Shown: piece after piece, positions 1 to 8,394 of the stretch
Layout of the letters: each line of letters begins with the position of its first letter
Position numbering within the stretch: the stretch's first letter is position 1
NCBI RefSeq assembly: GCF_002009425.1
Contig: NZ_CP019936.1
Location: 2,281,297-2,345,296, forward strand
Direction: 5' to 3'
Source: Thiosocius teredinicola
Lineage (GTDB): Bacteria; Pseudomonadota; Gammaproteobacteria; Chromatiales; Chromatiaceae
Length of the DNA stretch: 64,000 nt
Translations under genes and position numbers: made by a program
The notes under the pieces: generated by a model
Database searches by the model: none
The model's input: only the letters and a program-made list of their open reading frames with translations
What the model was told of the DNA's origin: nothing

Positions 1-42
1 TCGGCGCAAGCCGCATTGGATGTTCGTAAGGAAATGCGTTAA
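1..42 (+). CDS. C-terminal tail of an upstream gene (partial)
   Basis: The first 14 codons are open in frame 1 and end in TAA at 40-42, two bases before the mtdB start. The tail reads SAQAALDVRKEMR. The tight spacing and the AAGGA inside this tail, which can serve as the mtdB ribosome site, suggest an upstream gene in the same operon. The fragment is too short to assign to a family. Confidence 0.4.
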   Translation, partial: SAQAALDVRKEMR

Positions 43-44
43 CG

Positions 45-944
45 ATGTCGAAACCCACCATTCTGCACATGCTGACCCCGGCCGAGAATCTCAGCCCGTT
101 CGACGTGAACATGGCTGTCGATGCGGGTTGGCAGCACTGCTTTTCTTATACGGGTATCAGCGAAGGTGATGTAACAGCACTCACGCAGGATGCCATTTTC
201 TCGCGTGGTCCCAGTGGCGTTAAACGCACCGGCCTGTTTCTTGGCGGGCGCGATATCCATGCGGCAATGAATATGTTGGACGCAGCGCGCAAGGCAATGG
301 TGCCGCCGTTCGAGGTGTCGGTTTTTGCCGATCCCAGCGGTGCGTTCACGACCGCCGCCGCGATGATCGCCTGTGCCGAAAAACACTATCGAAAGCTCAC
401 CGATGACTCCTTGTCTGGCAAGACCGCCGTGGTGTTTGGCGGCACCGGCCCGGTCGGCATGACGGCGGCGATGATGGCGCAACAGTCGGGCGCGAATGCC
501 TTGATCGTCAGTCATGAAGGTCTGGACAAAGCCCAAAGAATTGCCGACGAATGCAACGAACGTTATGCGGTGTCGATCAAGGGCGCCGACGGTAGTTCCG
601 ATTCCAAGATCGAGGCCCTGCTTAACGAAGCCGATCTGGCATTCAACGCGGCCAAGGCGGGCGTGCAGGTTCTCAAGAAAGAACACCTGGCCGCTGCGCA
701 CCGGGTGAAGGTGCTGTGTGATGTGAACGCGGTGCCGCCCGAGGGTATTGCCGGCGTCGGCGTGATGGACGACGGCAGCGAAGTACCCGGTATGTCGAAC
801 GGAGCGGTCGGTATCGGCGCACTGGCAGTCGGCAACGTGAAGTACCAGACGCAGCGGGCGCTGCTGGTGCAGATGATCGAAACCGACAAACCGGTCTATC
901 TCGATTTTCTCGCAGCATTGGAAACGGCACGTGCACAAGCCTGA
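45..944 (+). CDS. mtdB: NAD(P)-dependent methylene-tetrahydromethanopterin dehydrogenase
   Basis: This 299-residue cytoplasmic enzyme oxidises methylene-H4MPT to methenyl-H4MPT and reduces NAD(P)+, the second step of H4MPT-linked formaldehyde oxidation. The N-terminal pterin-binding half contains DPSGAFTTAAA (residues 96-106), and the Rossmann half carries GGTGPVG at 132-138. Length and both motifs fit the MtdA/MtdB family; co-location with mch and fae favours MtdB over the H4F-linked MtdA. The ATG at 45 follows AAGGA. The gene overlaps the next one by 14 bp. No truncation or frameshift is visible. Confidence 0.93.
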   Translation: MSKPTILHMLTPAENLSPFDVNMAVDAGWQHCFSYTGISEGDVTALTQDAIFSRGPSGVKRTGLFLGGRDIHAAMNMLDAARKAMVPPFEVSVFADPSGAFTTAAAMIACAEKHYRKLTDDSLSGKTAVVFGGTGPVGMTAAMMAQQSGANALIVSHEGLDKAQRIADECNERYAVSIKGADGSSDSKIEALLNEADLAFNAAKAGVQVLKKEHLAAAHRVKVLCDVNAVPPEGIAGVGVMDDGSEVPGMSNGAVGIGALAVGNVKYQTQRALLVQMIETDKPVYLDFLAALETARAQA

Positions 945-2073
945 CGCCGACCCGCAGGGTACGACCGTTATCATCGGCAACAGCGTGCGTTACCTCGCAC
1001 AGTCGGCGTATGCCGCCGGCGATGCGGTGGTTGGCATCGATGCCTTCAACGATATCGACATGCAGGCGGCCTGCCGACGCGCGGTGCAGGCTGCCGCGAT
1101 GACGGCTTCGGCGTTGGCCACTGCGTTCAAACCGTTGATTCTCGAACAGTCGCCGGCAAGTCCCTTGTCATGGGTGTATACCAGCGGCTTCGAGCCGGAC
1201 GCGGAGGTCTTGGCCCAGTTGCATCGCCGTGCGCCGGGTATGCTCGGCAATGAAGCCAAGGTGATGCAGGTGCTGGCCGACCCGATTCGGCTGTTCCGCC
1301 TGCTCGACACCCTGGCGATCGCCTATCCGCAAACACATTCGATTGCGCCCAAAGACACCAGTGACTGGTTGTTCAAACCGGCGGGTGGCTATGGCGGTGT
1401 CGGCATCAAGCCGGCCAGCGCTGTGCCGCGTGGCGAGCCCGGTGGGTACTTTCAGCAGCGTATCAATGGTCCTTTGTGGTCGTTGTTGTTTGCTGCCGAT
1501 GGCCGGGATGTTGCGGTGATCGGATTCAATCGATTGACGGTCAATGATGCCGCAGCCGGCGATTACCGTTTCTCGACGGCGATCGGCGGACTGCGTCCGC
1601 CCGAGGCGGCGCGAGAGGCGATGGTGTTGGCGGCGCAGCGGTTGACCAAGAGCCTCACCTTGCGCGGCGTGAACGGCATCGACTTCGTACTCGACGGCGA
1701 CCATGCATTGCTACTCGATATCAACGCGCGCCCGCCGGCAACCCTCGAGTTGTACGAACAGGTTCTGCCCGATGGTGGGTGGCAGACACATCTTGCGGCC
1801 TGCAAAGGCGAGTTGCCCGAGGAGTTCCCCTTTGATCAGCGCGTGCGCGGTATGCAGGTGATGTATTGCGAACACGCACGTTCCTTGGCGGCCTTCGAGT
1901 GGCCGCAAGGGGTGACCGATCTGCCGCCTCCCGGAACGCAACTGCACCCGGACATGCCCTTGTGCACGGTACACGCCGAAGCGAGCAGTGAGGCGGTGGT
2001 ACGGCGTGAGCTGTACCGGCTTGCACACGAGGTCCGTCGCCAGGTTGTCAGCCATTCCGAGGCGGCGGCCTGA
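931..2073 (+). CDS. ATP-grasp protein of the H4MPT gene cluster (OrfY type)
   Basis: This 380-residue protein has ATP-grasp character: a KPAGGYGGVGIK nucleotide-loop segment near residue 150 and LLLDINARPPATLE near 265, which matches the metal-binding acid and Asn of the fold. Such a gene lies beside mch in many methylotroph H4MPT clusters. It is thought to take part in making or modifying H4MPT or methanofuran, but I know of no settled reaction. The GTG at 931 overlaps the mtdB end by 14 bp, with GGAA ten bases upstream. The stop falls one base before the mch ATG, so translation is probably coupled. Confidence 0.8.
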   Translation: MHKPDADPQGTTVIIGNSVRYLAQSAYAAGDAVVGIDAFNDIDMQAACRRAVQAAAMTASALATAFKPLILEQSPASPLSWVYTSGFEPDAEVLAQLHRRAPGMLGNEAKVMQVLADPIRLFRLLDTLAIAYPQTHSIAPKDTSDWLFKPAGGYGGVGIKPASAVPRGEPGGYFQQRINGPLWSLLFAADGRDVAVIGFNRLTVNDAAAGDYRFSTAIGGLRPPEAAREAMVLAAQRLTKSLTLRGVNGIDFVLDGDHALLLDINARPPATLELYEQVLPDGGWQTHLAACKGELPEEFPFDQRVRGMQVMYCEHARSLAAFEWPQGVTDLPPPGTQLHPDMPLCTVHAEASSEAVVRRELYRLAHEVRRQVVSHSEAAA

Positions 2074-2074
2074 T

Positions 2075-3052
2075 ATGGCGGGTCAGATGTCTTCGATCAA
2101 CCAACGTGGCATCGAACTGAGCGATGCGCTGATCGCCGATGCCTCGGCGCTGCGCGTCCGGGTCGAGCAGCTTGCCAACGGCACCCGTATCGTGGACGCA
2201 GGCATCGACTGCGTCGGCGGTGTCGAGGCCGGGCGGCGCATTGCCGAGATCTGCATGGGTGGTTTGGGCAGCGTTTCGTTCAGTGCGGCCGGTCCAGTGG
2301 AAGACTGGGCAGCCAATCTGTGCGTGCACAGTACCGACCCGGTGTCGGCCTGCCTCGGTAGTCAGTACGCCGGTTGGAGCCTGTCGCACGGCGAAGGCAA
2401 GCAGGCATTTCATGCGCTGGGCTCGGGGCCTGCGCGGATACTGGCCAAAAAAGAGAAATTGTTCGACGAACTCAATCTGGATGAAAGCGCCGACAGAACG
2501 GTGTTGGTTCTGGAGGTCGATGCTTTGCCTCCGGTGGAACTCGCCGACAAGATCGCCGCGACCTGCGGCGTTGCCGCCGAGGCGCTGACCTTGATACTGA
2601 CACCCACGCGCAGCCTCGCCGGCACCACCCAGGTGGTGGCCCGTGTGCTCGAAGTGGCGTTGCACAAGGTGCACGAACTGCATTTTCCCTTATCGCGCGT
2701 CGTCGATGGCGTAGGCTCTGCACCCTTGCCGCCGCCCGCACCCGACTTCGTCACGGCGATGGGCCGCACCAACGATGCGATCCTGTTCGGCGGTCAGGTG
2801 CATCTGTACGTGGATGCGCAGGATGACGATGTGCGTGCATTGGCCGATGCCTTGCCGAGCAGTGCGTCGCGCGACTACGGCCGACCGTTTGCCGAGGTGT
2901 TCAAGGCCTACGAGTACGACTTCTTCAAGATTGACCCGATGCTGTTCAGCCCGGCCCGGGTGAGCGTGACCAATATGGCCAGTGGCAATTCCTTCCGCGC
3001 GGGATCGATCGATCATGCGCTGCTTGCCACGGCATTCGGAATCGCCCAATGA
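2075..3052 (+). CDS. mch: Methenyl-tetrahydromethanopterin cyclohydrolase
   Basis: Mch hydrolyses methenyl-H4MPT to N5-formyl-H4MPT, the step between MtdB and the Fhc complex. The 325-residue product has family features: a GIDCVGGVEAGRRIAEICMGG stretch split around residues 45-65, the STDPVSACLGSQYAGW segment near 88-103, and a C-terminal NMASGNSFRAGS. I chose the ATG at 2075, one base after the previous stop; an alternative ATG lies four codons on at 2087. The reading frame stays open upstream to 1988, but that part lies inside the preceding gene. The end overlaps the next gene by 4 bp (ATGA). Confidence 0.94.
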   Translation: MAGQMSSINQRGIELSDALIADASALRVRVEQLANGTRIVDAGIDCVGGVEAGRRIAEICMGGLGSVSFSAAGPVEDWAANLCVHSTDPVSACLGSQYAGWSLSHGEGKQAFHALGSGPARILAKKEKLFDELNLDESADRTVLVLEVDALPPVELADKIAATCGVAAEALTLILTPTRSLAGTTQVVARVLEVALHKVHELHFPLSRVVDGVGSAPLPPPAPDFVTAMGRTNDAILFGGQVHLYVDAQDDDVRALADALPSSASRDYGRPFAEVFKAYEYDFFKIDPMLFSPARVSVTNMASGNSFRAGSIDHALLATAFGIAQ

Positions 3053-3960
3053 CCTTACGCATTGCCATCGTTACGGATGAGCCGGGCTGGCATGGCCGCA
3101 AGTTGCGCCAGGCATTCGCCGCCAGGGGTGCGCAGTCGCGTACGGTATCGTTGACCGATGCGCAGATTCGTCTGGACGATCGCACGACGCTATGCCTTGA
3201 AGGTTTCGAAAACCGGTTGCCCGATGCGGTGTTCGTACGTGGTGTGCCCGGCGGCAGCCTCGAAGAGATCGTGTTCTACCTCAACGTGTTGCACGGATTG
3301 CATGATCTCGGTGTGGTCGTCTACAACGACGGCCGGGCGATCGAGCGCTCGGTCGACAAGAGCCTGACCAGCATGCGCCTGCAGATGGCCGGTTTGCCGG
3401 TACCGACGACCTGGATATGCCGCGATGAAGCGCAGGCGCAAACGGTCGTGCGCGAGCATGCGCGTGCGGAGTCGCCGCTGATCTGTAAACCGCTGTTCGG
3501 TTCTCAGGGTATCGGCATTCAGCGTGTCGAGAGCGAAGAGAATCTGCCATCAGCGGATGAGATCAATCACGTCTGGTACCTGCAGACCTTCGTCGGTGCG
3601 GATCTGCAGCACGCCTGCGATTGGCGGGTATTCGTTGTCGGCGGCAAAGCGGTGGCGGCGATGCGGCGCACGGCACCCGGTTGGTTGGCCAACGTCGCAC
3701 AAGGCGGTGCCTGCCATGCAGCGCTGCCCGAAGGCGAACCGGCACGCCTCGCCGAGGCGGCGGTACAGTGTCTCGACATGTCCTATGCCGGCGTCGATCT
3801 GATACAGGATGCGAGCGGCACCTGGTGGGTGATCGAGGTCAACAGCATTCCGGCATGGTACGGCTTGCAGAAGACCACCCATATCGACATCGCCGGATTA
3901 CTCGCCGACGATCTTCTCGCGTGCTGTGCGGCGACCTGCCGCAACGGGGTCGCGCAGTGA
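3049..3960 (+). CDS. RimK-like ATP-grasp ligase of the H4MPT cluster (Orf5 type)
   Basis: This 303-residue protein belongs to the RimK/glutamate-ligase branch of ATP-grasp enzymes. Visible features are ERSVDKSLTSMRLQMAGLP near residue 100, KPLFGSQGIGIQRV near 148 and VIEVNSIPAWYGL near 262, which form the nucleotide loop and metal-binding region. Archaeal relatives such as MptN add glutamate to tetrahydrosarcinapterin, so ligation of an amino acid to H4MPT or the MFR tail is plausible, though the substrate cannot be read from the sequence. Its ATG overlaps the mch stop (ATGA), and its own end overlaps the GTG of the next gene. Confidence 0.82.
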   Translation: MTLRIAIVTDEPGWHGRKLRQAFAARGAQSRTVSLTDAQIRLDDRTTLCLEGFENRLPDAVFVRGVPGGSLEEIVFYLNVLHGLHDLGVVVYNDGRAIERSVDKSLTSMRLQMAGLPVPTTWICRDEAQAQTVVREHARAESPLICKPLFGSQGIGIQRVESEENLPSADEINHVWYLQTFVGADLQHACDWRVFVVGGKAVAAMRRTAPGWLANVAQGGACHAALPEGEPARLAEAAVQCLDMSYAGVDLIQDASGTWWVIEVNSIPAWYGLQKTTHIDIAGLLADDLLACCAATCRNGVAQ

Positions 3961-4919
3961 CTCGGCCGAGCAGCGAAACCCTGGCGAACATCTACTATGA
4001 AGCCTGCGTGATGGACGTCAAGGCATTGAAGCCTGGCAACGTCTCGCTGTCGTCGCCGGGTCATGGCATGCAGGGCGGTGATTTTCTGTTGAGCGCCGCC
4101 GTCAGCGCCGCCATCCTGGCGAAACCGGAATCAACGCTTGGCGAGCGCATTCTCAATGCAGTGGTCGCAACGCGCGAAGCGGTGGCCTGCAACACCAACC
4201 TAGGCATCGTGTTGTTGTGTGCGCCGCTGTTGCAGGCACGATTGCAGCATCCGGACAGCGATCTCTCGGCAGCCGTCGAGCAGATCATTGCGGACAGTAC
4301 CCAGGACGATTGCGCAGCGCTCTATCAAGCCATTCGCGTGGCATCGCCCGGTGGGCTCGGCGACGTCGATGCCTATGACGTTAACGATGACTCGCCGCCG
4401 GCAACGATCCTGCAAGCAATGCGCGCCGCCGCCGGACATGACGTGATAGCCGCCTTGTATGCCTCGGGTTTTCGCGCCCTGTTTGACGACTATGTCGATT
4501 ACCTGGCGCGCTCGCTGCGCAATCACAATGACCTTGAGCATGCGGTGACCGACCTGTTCCTCTACCTGCTCGCCAATACGCCGGATACCCATATCCGGCG
4601 AAAACAGGGCAGGCAGGCAGCACAGCGTGTATGCGAACTGGCCAAGCGTGCGCGCCGCCATTACGCCGAGGCACCGGATGGTGCTTCTGCATTGCATGTG
4701 CTTATCGATCTCGACAACCAGCTCAAAAGCGAAGGGCTGAACCCAGGAACCAGCGCCGACTTGTGTGTTGCGGCGCTGGTGATTTTCCGTCTGCAACAGC
4801 AGGTACAACCAGAAGCCGGGGCAACCCGGATTGAAGCGTGGGCACCAAAGCCGTCCGTCGCCTCGGTGACACGCCTATCGACACGCCACAATGACGAAGG
4901 AGAATTGAAATGGCAGTGA
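3957..4919 (+). CDS. CitG-like protein of the H4MPT cluster (Orf7 type)
   Basis: The 320-residue product resembles triphosphoribosyl-dephospho-CoA synthase (CitG/MdcB). It has an N-terminal [18 protein letters not shown] segment, the [14 protein letters not shown] stretch near residue 80 and [13 protein letters not shown] near 128. The family moves a phosphoribosyl group from ATP to a dephospho-cofactor; in H4MPT clusters the homologue is thought to serve cofactor biosynthesis, possibly by adding a ribosyl phosphate, which is inference. The start is GTG at 3957 inside a GTGA overlap with the previous stop. The frame is also open upstream to 3621, but that stretch lies inside the ATP-grasp gene. 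Confidence 0.82.
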   Translation: MTRPSSETLANIYYEACVMDVKALKPGNVSLSSPGHGMQGGDFLLSAAVSAAILAKPESTLGERILNAVVATREAVACNTNLGIVLLCAPLLQARLQHPDSDLSAAVEQIIADSTQDDCAALYQAIRVASPGGLGDVDAYDVNDDSPPATILQAMRAAAGHDVIAALYASGFRALFDDYVDYLARSLRNHNDLEHAVTDLFLYLLANTPDTHIRRKQGRQAAQRVCELAKRARRHYAEAPDGASALHVLIDLDNQLKSEGLNPGTSADLCVAALVIFRLQQQVQPEAGATRIEAWAPKPSVASVTRLSTRHNDEGELKWQ

Positions 4920-5422
4920 TTACGCAAACCTTAGTAGGGGAGTCCTTGGTCGGTGACGGTAACGAAGTTGCCCACATCGACCTGATTATGGGGCCGCGCG
5001 GTTCGGCCGCCGAGACGGCGTTCTGCAACGGTCTGGTCAACAACAAAGATGGTTTCACATCGCTGTTGGCCGTGGTTGCACCGAACCTGCCTTGTAAGCC
5101 GCACACGATGATGTTCAACAAAGTGACCATCAAGGGTGCCAAGCAAGCGGTACAGATGTTTGGCCCGGCTCAGCGCGGTGTCGCCATGGCGGTCGCCGAT
5201 TGTCTGGAAGATGGCACCATCCCGAAAGATGAAGCCGACGACGTATTCATTTGCGTCGGTGTGTTCATCCACTGGGAAGCGGAAGACGACGCCAAGATCC
5301 AGGACTACAACTACGAGGCCACCAAGCAGTCGATCAAGCGCGCCGTTGCCGGCACGCCGACTCCGGACGAGGTCATTTCAGGCAAGAGCAGCAACGAGCA
5401 TCCGTTCGCAGCCCATTCCTGA
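4910..5422 (+). CDS. fae: Formaldehyde-activating enzyme
   Basis: Fae condenses free formaldehyde with tetrahydromethanopterin to give methylene-H4MPT, the entry reaction of this pathway and a major detoxification step in methylotrophs. The 170-residue length is typical. His22, the catalytic residue of the Methylorubrum enzyme, is present in [12 protein letters not shown], and the [16 protein letters not shown] and [14 protein letters not shown] blocks are intact. The ATG is preceded by a strong GAAGGAG and overlaps the end of the CitG-like gene by 10 bp. A perfect hairpin lies just after the stop (5431-5454). No thioredoxin, HPS or other fusion is attached. Confidence 0.97.
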   Translation: MAVITQTLVGESLVGDGNEVAHIDLIMGPRGSAAETAFCNGLVNNKDGFTSLLAVVAPNLPCKPHTMMFNKVTIKGAKQAVQMFGPAQRGVAMAVADCLEDGTIPKDEADDVFICVGVFIHWEAEDDAKIQDYNYEATKQSIKRAVAGTPTPDEVISGKSSNEHPFAAHS

Positions 5423-5430
5423 TCCCAGCG

Positions 5431-5454
5431 CAGTGGGGCATTCGTGCCCCACTG
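5431..5454 (+). terminator. Ten-bp UUCG hairpin between fae and the PTPS fusion gene
   Basis: CAGTGGGGCA, a TTCG tetraloop and TGCCCCACTG form a perfect 10-bp stem eight bases after the fae stop. No T-run follows, so it may be a partial terminator or an mRNA-stabilising 3' end rather than a full Rho-independent terminator. It would let fae be expressed more strongly than the next gene. Confidence 0.6.
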
Positions 5455-5477
5455 GTTCCGCCTGACCGGAGGTTGCC

Positions 5478-6710
5478 ATGCAATGCCTCGAATGTGGTGC
5501 CGATTGTGATCGGCTGGACAACGAGCACCTGATCGCCTGCAGCGGATTGACACTGCAGGAGTATGCGATCCGTCACTGCCTGCCGTTGGACCTGGTCGTG
5601 CATGCCGATCAGATCAATCAGGCGGATGATGCTGAGGCATACGATGCGCCGCGCGCCTGTCCGGGTGAGGAAGCGCGCACCGCGTTGCAGGGTCTGCGAT
5701 GGGCCGGCCTGATCTGCAACGAAGGTGAGTTCTCGGAAGTCCGCGGAGAGATCAGGCGACTCGACATGCTGCTGTGGTTGCGCGAACAGTTGCACGACTA
5801 TGGTTTTCAATTCCGTCAGGACTACACCTACAGTCCCGATACCCATCGGGTCGTTGCGCGCAACTGCGTGCGGGTGCCGACGGCGAACCTGAAAGGATCA
5901 CGTCATTGGGCGGTGCCCGAGCCTCCGCCTGATTTTCTCGATTGCCTGGCGATCTATTTTGCGCATCAGGCTGAATGGCACAACGGTTACCTGTTTATGC
6001 CGTTCGACAATGTCGAGCATGCCCAGCTGGTTGCTGAAACCCTGTTGCGCGAGCACGGCATTGCAAGCCATAGCCTGGACGCGGTGATGGCCGGTGGCCG
6101 GCTGCTGCGCAGCAAACAGCCGCGGGATGCCGATGCCTTGTTGGCGTTGCTTGCGTCGCGCTTGCAAGAGATTCCGTCGGCGTGGGAGCGATTCCATCAA
6201 ACCACGCCGGTCACCAGTGTGAGCAAGGAACTGGTTTTCGATGCCGCACATTTCATTATCGATCATCCGGCCAAGTGTTCCAATCTGCACGGCGGACGTT
6301 ATGTCCTGCATGTCGAGGTGCGCGACCGTATCGATCCGGTCACCGGCTGTGTCGTTGACTATGGCTACCTTAAGCGCGTCGTCAACCAACAGGTCGTCGA
6401 TCGTTTTGATCATCACAATCTGAACTATGCTGCGCCCGAACTCGCCTGGCGTTCGAGTACCGAGATGCTGTGCGTACATATCTGGGAGTGTCTGATCGAT
6501 TATCTCCCCGGTCTGGCGTCGTTGCGTCTGTATGAGACGACCCAGTCGTGGTGCGATTACACGGGGCCGACTTTGGAAGCCTGCATGGCGCAGGGGTCCG
6601 ATCCCGTCCTACATCCGTTCGACCGCATCGATCCGCATGACGGTCGAAGACGAGGCCTGATAGCCGGAGGACCGGCCTTGCGGGCAGTGGCCGGCAATGA
6701 GGTCAGGTGA
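5478..6710 (+). CDS. 6-pyruvoyl-tetrahydropterin-synthase-like protein fused to a zinc-finger and degenerate LAGLIDADG-like region
   Basis: The 410-residue protein is far longer than a PTPS/QueD enzyme (about 120-165). Residues 1-40 look like a small zinc-finger module (C3, C6, H17, C21, then GLTLQEYA). Residues 70-240 resemble a LAGLIDADG endonuclease: WAGLICNEGEF at 75-85 keeps the shape and acidic residue of the motif, while a second half (LAIYFAHQA, then EIPSAWERF) has lost its acid. Residues 252-363 are the PTPS domain with AAH (H258), C267, LHGGRY (271-275), DHHNLNY (311-317) and E353. The usual third zinc ligand of HGH is Gly273. It may make a pterin precursor of H4MPT. The ATG follows a strong GGAGG. 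Confidence 0.75.
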   Translation: MQCLECGADCDRLDNEHLIACSGLTLQEYAIRHCLPLDLVVHADQINQADDAEAYDAPRACPGEEARTALQGLRWAGLICNEGEFSEVRGEIRRLDMLLWLREQLHDYGFQFRQDYTYSPDTHRVVARNCVRVPTANLKGSRHWAVPEPPPDFLDCLAIYFAHQAEWHNGYLFMPFDNVEHAQLVAETLLREHGIASHSLDAVMAGGRLLRSKQPRDADALLALLASRLQEIPSAWERFHQTTPVTSVSKELVFDAAHFIIDHPAKCSNLHGGRYVLHVEVRDRIDPVTGCVVDYGYLKRVVNQQVVDRFDHHNLNYAAPELAWRSSTEMLCVHIWECLIDYLPGLASLRLYETTQSWCDYTGPTLEACMAQGSDPVLHPFDRIDPHDGRRRGLIAGGPALRAVAGNEVR

Positions 6711-7386
6711 TCCGTTGCACGTCGTTCGCGCGCAAGCTGCCGTCATGCAGCGCGCTGGCGACCAGCACGCCGCTTGCACCGGCTGCGGCACACTGTTCCA
6801 GATCGCGCGCATTTCGGACACCACCGGCCAGGTAACAGCGATGGCCGGGCGCTTGCGACTGCCACCGTTGCAACAGGCTCAGATCAGGACCGCTCGCGCT
6901 GCCGACACGGTCCAGGTTCATCAGAATCAAGTCCTGCGGCAGATCCTCAGGCGCGGCCTGGGTCAGCCCGGCAGGGTCGCAATACCGTCCCTTGAGGCTG
7001 TCGATCGACAGCACGCTGTCGCGCGGTGGCGGGTGAGTCGCCTGCCAGCTCTCCGTGCCGACGACAGGTCGCGCACGCCAATCGCCACGGAACTGCTCGA
7101 CGCCGGCGGCGTTGCGGAATCCAGCATCCACCCAGGCCTGCATCGCCGGGTGCTCGCCAAGGGCTTGCTCGATCAGCGCACGGTTGTCGCCGCGCCCGCT
7201 GATCGCGTCGAGGTCTGCAAAATAACAAAGGAGAAAGCCGAACCTCTCGCTGAGGTTGCGTACCAACGACGGGACATCACCGTCGTCGCACAACGGACTG
7301 CGCAACCGTTGATAGGTGTCGCGTTGCCCGTAACGGGCATGTACCGCGAAGCCGTTGGATAGATCGATGACAGGGATGACGATCAA
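6703..7386 (-). CDS. HisA/HisF-like TIM-barrel protein of the H4MPT/MFR cluster
   Basis: The product (227 residues from a TTG at 7386) begins VIPVIDLSNGFAVHARYG, like HisA, and contains LLCYFADLDAISG, WVDAGFR and CYLAGGVRNARDLEQ, so the (beta-alpha)8 phosphate-site motifs are recognisable. It matches the HisA/HisF-related group of methanogens and H4MPT methylotrophs rather than true histidine-pathway HisA, and no his genes are nearby. Its reaction is unknown to me; a role in MFR or H4MPT synthesis is inferred from context. The frame is open upstream to 7977, but that stretch is the opposite strand of mfnD. The TTG is only 9 bp from the divergent mfnD ATG. Confidence 0.75.
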   Translation of the reverse strand: MIVIPVIDLSNGFAVHARYGQRDTYQRLRSPLCDDGDVPSLVRNLSERFGFLLCYFADLDAISGRGDNRALIEQALGEHPAMQAWVDAGFRNAAGVEQFRGDWRARPVVGTESWQATHPPPRDSVLSIDSLKGRYCDPAGLTQAAPEDLPQDLILMNLDRVGSASGPDLSLLQRWQSQAPGHRCYLAGGVRNARDLEQCAAAGASGVLVASALHDGSLRANDVQRIT

Positions 7387-7395
7387 GGAGATGCG

Positions 7396-8394
7396 ATGCG
7401 GGTCTTTGTCTTTGAATATGTGACCGGCGGCGGTTTTGCCGGTCAGAAGATGGTAGCAGGGCTGACGGAAGAGGGCGACATGATGTTGGCCGCCGTGGTA
7501 CGTGATCTCACGGCGCTTGCAGATGTCGACGTCATGATCTGCCGCGATCGCCGCCTGGCGCTGCCGCCGTTGCCGCTCGAGGTGCACTGGGTAGACGATG
7601 ACTGGGGGCCGATCTGGGCGGCATGCCTGCAACGTGCGGATGCCGTGTTGCCGATTGCGCCCGAAACCGGCGGGATACTCGAATCGCTGTGTCACGATGT
7701 CGAGGCCGCGGGCAAATTGCTGCTCAACAGCCGACCGAGCGCAGTGGCATTGACCGCGAGCAAACAGCGCACGATCGAACACCTGGGTGCGCACGGTTTG
7801 CCGGTTGTGCAGAGCTGGCGCGCACACGAGTTTCCCGGTGTGGCGCTGCCGACCTTGGTGGTCAAGCCGGATGACGGTGTCGGCTGCAAGGACATCCACC
7901 TGTTCGGCGACGACCGCGGTCTGTACGACTTCTTGCTGGAACAGCCCAAACCGGAAACCTGGTTGGTGCAGCCGCATGTCCCCGGCCTATCGGGCAGCCT
8001 TTCGCTGCTGGTGGGCGACACCAGCGTCTGCCTGCTTGGCTGCAATCTGCAACGGATCGCGCAGGTCGACGACGGCTTCCTGCTGCTGGGCTGCATCATC
8101 AACGGCTACGAGGGCTCACGTCCGGAGCTGCTGGAGCTGGGAAAACAGGTCTGCCGGGCCATCCCCGGCCTGTGGGGCTACGTGGGTATCGACCTGATCA
8201 TCAGTGAGAATGGCCCTGTCATTCTCGAGGTAAATCCCCGCCTGACGACCTCTTATGTTGGATTGAGCCAGTCAATCGGCGAAAATGTAGCGGCCATGTT
8301 GTTGCAGCTCAGCGAAAATCCCGAACATCTCGAGGCGATTCCCCCGCAGCGGGAATGCGTGCACGTCGATCTGGAGATGGGCCGTGTCGCCTGA
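7396..8394 (+). CDS. mfnD: MfnD-like ATP-grasp glutamate ligase of methanofuran biosynthesis
   Basis: The 332-residue protein is an ATP-grasp enzyme: LNSRPSAVALTASKQRTIEH near residue 113, VVKPDDGVGCKDIH near 155, and GYVGIDLIISENGPVILEVN near 266 with the metal-binding Glu and Asn. In methanogens MfnD joins glutamate to tyramine. In bacterial methylofuran the acceptor may be tyrosine, as I recall for Methylorubrum, so the substrate here is open. The ATG at 7396 has AAGGAG five bases upstream. It overlaps mfnF by 11 bp and opens an operon with mfnF, pabB and mfnE. Confidence 0.82.
   Translation: MRVFVFEYVTGGGFAGQKMVAGLTEEGDMMLAAVVRDLTALADVDVMICRDRRLALPPLPLEVHWVDDDWGPIWAACLQRADAVLPIAPETGGILESLCHDVEAAGKLLLNSRPSAVALTASKQRTIEHLGAHGLPVVQSWRAHEFPGVALPTLVVKPDDGVGCKDIHLFGDDRGLYDFLLEQPKPETWLVQPHVPGLSGSLSLLVGDTSVCLLGCNLQRIAQVDDGFLLLGCIINGYEGSRPELLELGKQVCRAIPGLWGYVGIDLIISENGPVILEVNPRLTTSYVGLSQSIGENVAAMLLQLSENPEHLEAIPPQRECVHVDLEMGRVA

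Noticed and set aside
39-980. A long open frame on the minus strand opposite mtdB
   Set aside because: It mirrors mtdB, has no family resemblance and no ribosome site; GC-rich codon use leaves opposite frames open.
7384-7977. A longer HisA-like protein starting at 7977
   Set aside because: The first 197 codons are the opposite strand of mfnD and show no HisA homology.
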